A DNA stretch of 10,405 bases. Origin: Patescibacteria group bacterium (GTDB taxonomy: Bacteria > Patescibacteriota > Gracilibacteria > UBA1369 > PNNO01). Shown here piece after piece: positions 1 through 6,213 of this stretch. The stretch lies in assembly GCA_024275695.1 (NCBI GenBank), contig JAJRYP010000110.1:1-10405 (forward strand), read 5' to 3'. The position numbers and the translations under genes are program-made. Below the pieces are notes generated by a model that was not told where the DNA came from, searched no databases, and was given only the letters and a program-made list of their open reading frames with translations. The first letter of the stretch is position 1; every line of letters starts with the position of its first letter.

Positions 1-312
1 AAACTTGTTTATATCGAAGGGTATTTGAAAACACGAAGTTGGGATACTCCGGAAGGTGTTCGAAAATTTCGAACCGAAGTTGTTGCTCAAGATATGATCA
101 TGCTTGAAAAAAGACCTAAAGGGGAAGAAGGAGAAGACTACATTCCTCAAGTTGATGAGGGTGAAACAATTACTACTCATGAAGAACCGGCTGCCGCGGA
201 GGAACCTGCCGAGAAAGAAAAAACTTCTACTGAAGAAACAAAGGAATCAGAGCCTGAAAAGGAAGAAAAAAAACAAGGAGAAATAAACATTGACGCAGAC
301 CTTGGTCTTTAA
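1..312 (+). CDS. ssb: Single-stranded DNA-binding protein SSB, C-terminal part (5' end outside window)
   Basis: The frame is open from the first base and encodes 103 residues to a TAA stop. The opening residues (VYIEGYLKTRSW, then TEVVAQDMIML) match the last beta strands of the bacterial SSB OB fold, where the family reads like VEGxLxTRxW and TEVVAxxMxxL. SSB coats exposed single strands during replication, repair and recombination and recruits partners through its C-terminal tip. After the OB fold comes a low-complexity tail of about 65 residues rich in Glu, Lys and Thr, as expected for the disordered linker. The tail ends in INIDADLGL instead of the usual acidic stretch followed by Pro-Phe. 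There is no sign of a frameshift hiding a DDIPF-like end. The antiporter starts 24 nt downstream, so the two are probably co-transcribed. An earlier idea that this was the RpoB C-terminus was dropped because the sequence has no RpoB motifs. Confidence 0.85.
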   Translation, partial: KLVYIEGYLKTRSWDTPEGVRKFRTEVVAQDMIMLEKRPKGEEGEDYIPQVDEGETITTHEEPAAAEEPAEKEKTSTEETKESEPEKEEKKQGEINIDADLGL

Positions 313-336
313 AGAACTTATTAACCACGCCGAATT

Positions 337-1305
337 TTGCCAACTGAATTATTCACAACAATCATTGTCTTCGCCGCAGCCCTCTTCTTTCTTATCAAAT
401 CGGCGGATTATCTGGTCAGATACTCGGAAAAAGTGGGATTGTCGCTTGGCGTACCTCAATTTATAGTTGGTGTAACCATTATAAGTGCGGGAACATCCCT
501 ACCGGAATTGGTTACGTCAATTTTTTCAATTAGCAAGGGAGAAGCCGGATTTGTAGCCGGTAATGTCATCGGTTCAAATATTGCAAATATTCTTCTTGTA
601 GTCGGAATTACTACAATAATTGCAAAGAGGGTTGAAGTAAGCAGAAGCATTATTCGTCTCGACCTTCCTTTGTTGGTAGGATCGGGTGCGATTTTGATCC
701 TGACGATGCAGGATGGCGTATTCAATTTTGCCGAAGCTATTCTTTCCATTATCGGGTTCGTAATATATGTCTTATACAATGTTTCGGAACATAAAGTCAG
801 TTTGGCGGAAAAAGAAAAGACAATGCTTAAAATCATGGATGGTGAAAAAAAGCCAAAATTCAAATGGTATTATCTCGGAATAATTGGCTTGGCCGCGTCT
901 GTTCTTTACGTAAGTGCAAATTTTACAATCGATTCGGTTATAGATATAGCCAATTTCTTTAATCTTGATACGGCTATAATAGCTATAACGGCGGTTGCCG
1001 TGGGAACATCTCTACCGGAACTTCTTGTTTCTCTGGTAGCGGCAAAAAAAGGAAATTTCGAAATGGCACTTGGAAATGTATTGGGATCCAATATTTTCAA
1101 CGGATTCATGGTAATGGGTATTTCCGGCCTTATTTCAGATCTGCCAATACCTGATAGCGTTTTACATATCGGAATTCCGTTTTTTATTATTTCAACAATA
1201 TTTCTCGTATTTTCAGGGATCGAAAAGAAATTTTACAATTTTGAAGGAGCGCTTTACCTAATCCTTTATATCTTATTCATCGGTCAATTATTCAATTTTA
1301 TATAA
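337..1305 (+). CDS. Calcium/sodium antiporter (CaCA superfamily, YrbG-like)
   Basis: This encodes a 322-residue, highly hydrophobic inner-membrane protein with the inverted-repeat design of cation/Ca2+ exchangers. The first alpha repeat has GTSLPE at residues 52-57 and GNVIGSN at 75-81. The second has GTSLPE at 223-228 and GNVLGSN at 246-252. The two repeat glutamates (E57, E228) correspond to the ion-coordinating acids of this family. About ten membrane helices are expected, split by a charged cytoplasmic loop around residues 150-177. The protein exchanges cations (probably Na+ against Ca2+) across the membrane; the exact ions cannot be told from sequence. The start is TTG at 337: an in-frame stop at 322-324 limits any extension, and only an ATT at 334 is an alternative. 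No Shine-Dalgarno motif precedes it. It sits 24 nt after ssb and 19 nt before rpoC, the place where rpoB would normally lie. Length is normal for the family. Confidence 0.9.
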   Translation: MPTELFTTIIVFAAALFFLIKSADYLVRYSEKVGLSLGVPQFIVGVTIISAGTSLPELVTSIFSISKGEAGFVAGNVIGSNIANILLVVGITTIIAKRVEVSRSIIRLDLPLLVGSGAILILTMQDGVFNFAEAILSIIGFVIYVLYNVSEHKVSLAEKEKTMLKIMDGEKKPKFKWYYLGIIGLAASVLYVSANFTIDSVIDIANFFNLDTAIIAITAVAVGTSLPELLVSLVAAKKGNFEMALGNVLGSNIFNGFMVMGISGLISDLPIPDSVLHIGIPFFIISTIFLVFSGIEKKFYNFEGALYLILYILFIGQLFNFI

Positions 1306-1306
1306 T
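1301..1306 (+). promoter_or_regulatory. Possible -10 element for rpoC
   Basis: A perfect TATAAT overlaps the stop codon of the antiporter gene, 18 nt before the rpoC start. No convincing -35 box stands at the proper distance, and the region is AT-rich, so a chance match is quite possible. If used, it would give rpoC a leader of only about a dozen bases, in line with the absence of a Shine-Dalgarno motif before rpoC. Confidence 0.2.
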
Positions 1307-1324
1307 ATACATAACTAATAATAT

Positions 1325-3067
1325 ATGTCAGCACAACAAAAACGTCCCCATACCATAGATACTTTCGATTCAATCTCGTTATCGGTTGCTTCTCCGGAAG
1401 AGATACTGTCGTGGTCGCACGGTGAAGTAAAAAAACCCGAAACGATCAACTATCGTACTCAAAAACCTGAACGGGAAGGACTTTTCTGTGAAAAAATCTT
1501 CGGACCTACAAAAAACTGGGAATGCTATTGCGGTAAGTACAAAAGAATCAGATACAAAGGTGTGATTTGTGAAAAATGCGGAGTTGAAGTGACAAGATCG
1601 TCGGTTAGAAGAGAGAGAATGGGTCACATTAAACTGGCGGTTCCAGTTACTCATATATGGTTTCTACGTTCTACACCAAGTAGAATCGGGCTTCTTTTGG
1701 ATCTTCCGATTAAAACAATCGAGCAAGTGGTTTATTTTGCGGCTTATATCGTAATTTCCGTTGATGAAAACGCAAAAGAAGAAGCAAAAACACAACTTGC
1801 GGAAGAGTATAAACATCATCGTAAAAAAATTCAGGATGATGCAAAAGCCGCTCTTGAAAAAGCTAAAGCTGACAAAGTAAAGGCAACCGGTCTTGCGGCG
1901 ATTGAAAAAGAATACGCGAAAAAAATTGAAGAACTTGATGAACAACATACAACCGCGAAGGACGAACTTGCCAATTTGAAAATCGGCAATGTTTATTCGG
2001 AGCTTGAATACCGAAATCTATCAATGAAATTCGGACATGTATTTAAAGGGGGAACAGGTGCTGAATCTATCCGTGAAATTATTCACAATATCGATCTTGA
2101 GAAAATGATCGTGAGTCTCGAAGAAGAACTTACAAAATCTTCAGGACAAAAGCAAAAGAAAATTATTAAGAGAATTAAACTGTGCGGAAGTCTTCATAAA
2201 GCGGGAATTAAGCCGGAATGGATGATTTTAACGGTTCTTCCGGTTATTCCGCCGGATCTTCGCCCGATGGTACAACTTGATGGAGGGCGTTTCGCCGCAT
2301 CCGATCTTAATGATCTATACAGACGTGTAATTAACAGAAATAATCGTTTAAAAAGACTTATGGCAATTGGTGCCCCCGAAGTAATTTGCAGAAATGAAAA
2401 ACGTATGCTTCAAGAGGCGGTGGATACACTTCTTAATAACAGTGCAAGACAAGGAAAAACCGTGTTTAATTCGGGAGACAAGCGAAAACTGAGATCTTTA
2501 TCCGACATGCTTAAAGGTAAGCAAGGACGATTCAGACAAAACCTCCTTGGTAAACGTGTTGACTACTCGGGACGCAGCGTAATCGTAGTTGGACCGCAAC
2601 TTAAACTTCATCAATGCGGAATTCCAAAATTAATGGCTCTTGAACTCTTTAAACCGTTTGTAATCGGAAGATTGATTCGTGACGGATATGCTCACAACAT
2701 TAAAAATGCGGAAAAACTCTTGCAAGCAAGCAAAAGAGAAGTTTGGGATATTCTGGAAGAAGTTACAAAAGATCATTATGTACTGTTAAACCGTGCTCCA
2801 ACGCTTCACAGACTTGGTATTCAAGCGTTTCAGCCCGTACTTGTCGAAGGTAAAGCGATTCCAATTCATCCACTTGTTTGTACGGCGTTTAACGCGGACT
2901 TCGACGGAGATCAGATGGCGGTACATGTGCCTTTATCAAGACAAGCGCAAGATGAAGCAAAAAAACTTATAACATCATCCAAAAACTTGCTTAAACCGTC
3001 GCACGGAGAACCAATTGTTACTCCAACGCAGGATATGGTACTTGGATGCTATTTCTTAACAAAATGA
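1325..3067 (+). CDS. rpoC: RNA polymerase beta-prime subunit, N-terminal fragment (rpoC broken)
   Basis: The 580 residues cover the N-terminal half of beta-prime, a catalytic subunit of RNA polymerase. The start ATG matches family starts, with the conserved SPEEILSWSHGEVKKPETIN block at residues 23-42. The N-terminal zinc site is complete (C67, C69, C82, C85). A Lys/Glu/Ala-rich coiled-coil insertion spans about 149-219. The RQNLLGKRVDYSGRS block lies at 404-418 and the catalytic Mg2+-binding NADFDGD at 523-529, with all three aspartates intact. The frame ends in TGA just after the conserved QDMVLGCYFLTK, where ordinary RpoC continues for another 700 residues. The rest follows in the -1 frame from 3064. 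No Shine-Dalgarno motif precedes the start; the upstream bases are AT-rich. This is either one half of a split subunit, or one gene with a frameshift or a one-base sequence error. Confidence 0.93.
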   Translation: MSAQQKRPHTIDTFDSISLSVASPEEILSWSHGEVKKPETINYRTQKPEREGLFCEKIFGPTKNWECYCGKYKRIRYKGVICEKCGVEVTRSSVRRERMGHIKLAVPVTHIWFLRSTPSRIGLLLDLPIKTIEQVVYFAAYIVISVDENAKEEAKTQLAEEYKHHRKKIQDDAKAALEKAKADKVKATGLAAIEKEYAKKIEELDEQHTTAKDELANLKIGNVYSELEYRNLSMKFGHVFKGGTGAESIREIIHNIDLEKMIVSLEEELTKSSGQKQKKIIKRIKLCGSLHKAGIKPEWMILTVLPVIPPDLRPMVQLDGGRFAASDLNDLYRRVINRNNRLKRLMAIGAPEVICRNEKRMLQEAVDTLLNNSARQGKTVFNSGDKRKLRSLSDMLKGKQGRFRQNLLGKRVDYSGRSVIVVGPQLKLHQCGIPKLMALELFKPFVIGRLIRDGYAHNIKNAEKLLQASKREVWDILEEVTKDHYVLLNRAPTLHRLGIQAFQPVLVEGKAIPIHPLVCTAFNADFDGDQMAVHVPLSRQAQDEAKKLITSSKNLLKPSHGEPIVTPTQDMVLGCYFLTK

Positions 3068-3096
3068 CTCCGGGAAAAAAAGGAGAAGGACTCATG
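3058..3096 (+). other. rpoC frame-change junction with ATGA stop/start overlap
   Basis: The first rpoC frame reads LTK-stop over TTAACAAAATGA, the TGA lying at 3065-3067. The second frame is shifted by -1 and has ATG at 3064-3066, so stop and start overlap as ATGA, the classical arrangement for translational coupling. Joining the frames at the AAAA run (3061-3064) gives LTKMTPGKKGEG. This aligns without gaps to the LTxxxPGxKGEG segment usual in RpoC, so the change of frame is placed within a few bases. One extra A in the run would restore a single open frame of about 1301 codons. The heptamer A-ACA-AAA is not a canonical -1 slippery site. A second ATG at 3094 is preceded by AGGAG at 3081-3085 with 8 nt spacing, but those bases encode the conserved KGEG. 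Confidence 0.8.
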
Positions 3097-5229
3097 TTCG
3101 GCGATATAAATGAAGCAATTCTTGCTTACAGACTTGGAAACGTTCACATTCAGGCACCAATTAAAGCTCGAGTTAATGAAGAAATCATTGAAACGACCGT
3201 TGGAAGGCTTATCTTCAATTCATTCATTCCCGATGAACTGGATTTCCAGAACGACACTATGACTAAAAAGAAATTGAGCGCCCTGATCATTGACTGCTTT
3301 GTACATACCGATACGGAAACAACGGCAAAATTCGCAGATCAGATTAAAAGAATCGGATTTAAATTTGCCACAAAATCGGGACTTTCAATTGCCGCTTCAG
3401 ATATGGTTGTTCCAAAGGCAAAAAATAAAATCATTAATGAATCTTCAGAGATCGTTAAAAAAATTATAAATCAGTACAGACAAGGATTAATGACGGATGA
3501 GGAACGCTACAACCATACCATTAAAGTATGGTCACAAACAAAATCGGACATAACTACCGAAATGATCAAAAACGTCGATGAAGAAAATCACATCCACTAC
3601 ATGATTAATTCAGGTGCTCGCGGTAACTGGGGACAGATTACACAGCTTTGCGGTATTAAAGGTCTTGTTGCCAATCCGGCCGGTAAAACGATCGAACTTC
3701 CGATCAAATCGAATTTGAAGGAAGGATTTACCATCTTGGAATACTTTATTGCAACACACGGAGGACGCAAAGGTAAGTCGGATACGGCCCTTAAAACGGC
3801 GGAAGCGGGTTATCTTACTCGTCGTTTGGTTGACGCGGTTCAGGATATCATTATTAAAGAATACGATTGCGGATCTAAGTATGCTCATAAAGTAACGAGG
3901 GAAGAAAGCGAAATGATCGGCGAAGAATTTGAGAGAAGAATTTACGGTCGAATTTTAATGAAAGATGCTGTTGACGCAAAGACGGGAGAAGTATTAATCC
4001 CTTCCGGAACGGAAATCGGACGTGAAGAATTACAAAAGATCAGCGAAGGCACGGTTAATGAAGTGGAAGTACGTTCCGTTATGACATGTCAGACACCAAG
4101 CGTAGTTTGCGTACGTTGTTACGGAAAAGATCTTGGAAGCAATAAAACGGTTAATATCGGCACCGCGGTTGGTATTATTGCCGCACAAAGTATTGGTGAG
4201 CCCGGTACACAGCTTACCATGCGTACATTTCACATGGGTGGTGTAGCGGAAGGAAAAGATATTACGCAAGGTCTTACGCGTGTTGAAGAATTATTCGAAG
4301 CGCGCACTCCTAAGTCTCCGGCAATTCTTTCAGAAATCGACGGGAAAGTTAAGGTTAGTCAAAAAGGAAATATAGCGCATATTACAGTTAGTTCATCCGA
4401 ACCGATTATCACAAAATATGAACTTGGACCAAATATGGCTGCCGCCGTTAAAAAAGGAGACAAGATTAAAGAAAAACAAGTTCTTGCGAAATCCACAAAG
4501 CATAAGAATACAATCAAAGCTGAAAGTGAAGGGAAAGTACTTAGTGTAGATAAAAAATTTATTGAACTGATTTCCGAAGGAGCAGTTGAAAAAACTTACG
4601 TAATTCCTAAAGGAAAGATGGTTATCGTGAAGAGCGGAGCAATAGTTAAAAAAGGTGATGCTTTAACTTCCGGTCACTATAATCTACGTGAATTAATGAA
4701 GTTAACGGATATTTATACTCTTCAGAAATACATCATGCAGGAAGTACAAAGTATTTACGCTTCTCAAGGTCAGACTATTAACGACAAACATATCGAGATT
4801 ATCGCAAGACAAATGCTTTCAAAATCACGCATTCTTGATTCCGGAGATAGCAAATTCTTACCGGGTGAAATCGTTGATCAAATTAATCTGGATAAAATCA
4901 ATGACGAGCTTAAAAAGAAGAAAAAAGAACCTGCATACGCGGAAAGACTTTTACTTGGTCTAACAAGAATTGCTCTATACACTTCAAGTTGGTTGTCAGC
5001 CGCTTCATTCCAGGAAACAATACGTGTTCTTGTTGAAGCTTCAACAACTAACAAGCTTGATTCGCTCGAAGGATTGAAAGAAAACGTTATTATCGGAAAA
5101 CTTATTCCGGCCGGTGAAACTTACCGAAAAAGAAATCCGGATCTTGTTAAAGAGATGAGGAAACATCAACCTGATGACATTTTGGAAGATATTGTTGTGG
5201 AACGCAGCCAAACATTAGGTGAGTTATAG
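3064..5229 (+). CDS. rpoC: RNA polymerase beta-prime subunit, C-terminal fragment (rpoC broken)
   Basis: From ATG 3064 this encodes 721 residues holding the rest of beta-prime. Numbering from that ATG, the bridge-helix segment (THGGRKGKSDTALKTAEAGY and on) spans about 232-264. The second zinc site is complete (C269, C342, C349, C352). The trigger-loop region with AAQSIGEPGTQLTMRTFHMG is at about 373-392. Sandwich-barrel-type repeats follow at about 410-560. The conserved C-terminal block with SSWLSAASFQETIRVLVEAS ends the conserved part. All catalytic and structural motifs of the C-terminal half are intact, so the gene shows no decay apart from the break. The frame is also open a little upstream (ATG at 3046), but those residues do not match RpoC. 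Translation could begin at 3064 by coupling to the upstream stop, or at 3094, or the region could be reached by frameshifting. The stop TAG is part of a downstream inverted repeat. rpsL follows after 71 nt. Confidence 0.93.
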   Translation: MTPGKKGEGLMFGDINEAILAYRLGNVHIQAPIKARVNEEIIETTVGRLIFNSFIPDELDFQNDTMTKKKLSALIIDCFVHTDTETTAKFADQIKRIGFKFATKSGLSIAASDMVVPKAKNKIINESSEIVKKIINQYRQGLMTDEERYNHTIKVWSQTKSDITTEMIKNVDEENHIHYMINSGARGNWGQITQLCGIKGLVANPAGKTIELPIKSNLKEGFTILEYFIATHGGRKGKSDTALKTAEAGYLTRRLVDAVQDIIIKEYDCGSKYAHKVTREESEMIGEEFERRIYGRILMKDAVDAKTGEVLIPSGTEIGREELQKISEGTVNEVEVRSVMTCQTPSVVCVRCYGKDLGSNKTVNIGTAVGIIAAQSIGEPGTQLTMRTFHMGGVAEGKDITQGLTRVEELFEARTPKSPAILSEIDGKVKVSQKGNIAHITVSSSEPIITKYELGPNMAAAVKKGDKIKEKQVLAKSTKHKNTIKAESEGKVLSVDKKFIELISEGAVEKTYVIPKGKMVIVKSGAIVKKGDALTSGHYNLRELMKLTDIYTLQKYIMQEVQSIYASQGQTINDKHIEIIARQMLSKSRILDSGDSKFLPGEIVDQINLDKINDELKKKKKEPAYAERLLLGLTRIALYTSSWLSAASFQETIRVLVEASTTNKLDSLEGLKENVIIGKLIPAGETYRKRNPDLVKEMRKHQPDDILEDIVVERSQTLGEL

Positions 5230-5272
5230 GGTAAATTTTGTCTTGCATTCCTATTATAAATCCGTTACCCTA
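5227..5272 (+). promoter_or_regulatory. Inverted repeat enclosing a -10-like box between rpoC and rpsL
   Basis: TAGGGTAA at 5227-5234 and TTACCCTA at 5265-5272 form a perfect 8-bp inverted repeat. The stem can be lengthened by ATTT (5235-5238) with AAAT (5258-5261), leaving CCG as a bulge on one side and a 19-nt loop. There is no T tract after it, so it is not an intrinsic terminator. The loop and inner stem contain TATTATAAA, which resembles a -10 element, but no good -35 box is visible. The rpoC stop codon lies in the left arm. It could be a processing site, a protein-binding element, or the promoter region for rpsL-rpsG; the sequence alone does not decide. Confidence 0.4.
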
Positions 5273-5300
5273 ACCGTCGCTAATAAAGTTAACTTAAGTT

Positions 5301-5714
5301 ATGCCAACAATAAATCAATTAATTAGAAAACCGCGAAAGAAGGTTGTAAAGAAAACCAAGTCTCCCGCTATGGGGATTACCTTTAACACCTTGAAAAACA
5401 GGAATGTTAAAATCAATTGTCCTCAAAAACGCGGTGTCTGCGTAAAAGTGTTTACCATGACGCCTAAAAAACCGAATTCGGCTTTACGTAAAGTAGCTCG
5501 CGTTAGACTCACAAACGGAATGGAAGTAAACGCATACATTCCCGGTGAAGGGCATAATCTTCAAGAACATTCCGTAGTAACTATCAGAGGCGGTAGAGTA
5601 AATGATTTGCCGGGTGTTAGATACCACATTATTCGCGGATCGTTGGATACGCAAGGTGTCGAAGACCGTAAACAGGGTCGAAGTAAATACGGTTCCAAAA
5701 AACCTAAGAAATAA
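5301..5714 (+). CDS. rpsL: 30S ribosomal protein S12
   Basis: The 137-residue protein is a full-length S12 of the longer type, with the segment around residues 22-38 that is also present in Bacillus-type S12 and absent from E. coli. S12 lines the decoding centre of the small subunit and affects accuracy. Conserved blocks are CPQKRGVC (40-47), PKKPNSALRK (55-64), GEGHNLQEHS (82-91) and LPGVRYH (103-109). The Lys corresponding to E. coli K43 is present (K56). The position of K88 holds Asn (N101), followed by the conserved Asp that RimO modifies in some bacteria (D102). The ATG start gives the standard MPTINQLIRKP beginning. No Shine-Dalgarno motif precedes it; instead AAGTT, AACTT and AAGTT stand in a row directly before the ATG. 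It lies between rpoC and rpsG, as in the str operon. Confidence 0.97.
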   Translation: MPTINQLIRKPRKKVVKKTKSPAMGITFNTLKNRNVKINCPQKRGVCVKVFTMTPKKPNSALRKVARVRLTNGMEVNAYIPGEGHNLQEHSVVTIRGGRVNDLPGVRYHIIRGSLDTQGVEDRKQGRSKYGSKKPKK

Positions 5715-5716
5715 CA

Positions 5717-5738
5717 GTCATGAGCGTTAGCAAGTGAC
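5717..5738 (+). promoter_or_regulatory. Possible hairpin in the rpsL-rpsG intercistronic region
   Basis: GTCA (5717-5720) can pair with TGAC (5735-5738), extended by a T-G wobble. An internal loop with opposed G/A and A/A bases follows, then two G-C pairs (5724-5725 with 5730-5731) closing a GTTA loop. In E. coli, S7 represses its own operon by binding the rpsL-rpsG intercistronic RNA. This small element sits in the same place and could have that role, but the match is by position only, and short hairpins of this size are common by chance. Confidence 0.25.
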
Positions 5739-5760
5739 CTCTCCCCGTAATTAATAATTT

Positions 5761-6213
5761 ATGCAAAAAAGAGCAAATTTTATACCACAAGATTCAAACC
5801 CTTTATACGAAAAATTCATAAACTACTTAATGCAGCGTGGGAAAAAAACCGTTGCCAGAAGAATCTTTAAAGATGCAATGGATATTATCAGTAAAAAGAC
5901 TAAAGAAGATCCGACGAAGGTGTTTAACAAAGCTCTTGATAATGTTAAACCTCAAATGGAAGTAAAGCCGAAACGTATCGGCGGAGCCGTATATCAAATT
6001 CCACGTGAAGTTAACGCTAACAGACAAATTACTCTGGCATTCAGATGGCTGATAGGAGCCGCGAGAAGTACCAAAGGTTCCGCAATGGCAGACAGGCTCG
6101 CTCGGGAACTTATGCAAGCGGCGGAAGGGCAAGGATCGGCAATCAAAAAGAAAGAAGATACGCACAGAATGGCCGCCGCAAATAAAGCGTTTGCTCATTA
6201 TGCAAGGTATTAA
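5761..6213 (+). CDS. rpsG: 30S ribosomal protein S7
   Basis: The 150-residue protein is S7, which nucleates assembly of the 30S head by binding the 3' domain of 16S rRNA and lies near the exit site. Recognisable segments are YEKFINYLMQRGKKTVA (16-32), VKPKRIGGAVYQIPREV (68-84), RWLIGAARS (94-102) and EDTHRMAAANKAFAHY (132-147). The N-terminus is a few residues shorter than in E. coli or Bacillus and lacks the basic MPRR-type opening. An in-frame stop at 5752-5754 rules out an earlier start. No Shine-Dalgarno motif precedes the ATG; the leader reads TTAATAATTT. The gene ends in a TAA that overlaps by 4 nt the end of the oppositely oriented kinase gene. fusA, its usual next neighbour, is absent. 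Confidence 0.97.
   Translation: MQKRANFIPQDSNPLYEKFINYLMQRGKKTVARRIFKDAMDIISKKTKEDPTKVFNKALDNVKPQMEVKPKRIGGAVYQIPREVNANRQITLAFRWLIGAARSTKGSAMADRLARELMQAAEGQGSAIKKKEDTHRMAAANKAFAHYARY

Noticed and set aside
297..310. Short inverted repeat AGACC/GGTCT followed by T as a terminator after ssb.
   Set aside because: Only five pairs with a two-base loop and a short T run; too weak, and it lies within coding sequence.
1..312. C-terminus of RpoB, as expected upstream of rpoC.
   Set aside because: The residues match the end of the SSB OB fold and an acidic SSB tail; no RpoB C-terminal motif is present and the antiporter separates it from rpoC.
3065..3067. TGA in rpoC read as a sense codon (alternative genetic code as in some CPR groups).
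   Set aside because: Continuing in the first frame past TGA gives residues unrelated to RpoC and soon meets a TAA; the homologous sequence is in the -1 frame, so recoding TGA does not help.
3075..3081. Run of seven A as a programmed -1 slippery site for rpoC.
   Set aside because: It lies downstream of the TGA at 3065-3067 that ends the first frame, so ribosomes in that frame never reach it.
5827..6198. Long minus-strand open frame opposite rpsG.
   Set aside because: It is the antisense shadow of a highly conserved ribosomal protein gene, has no recognisable domain and no start signals.
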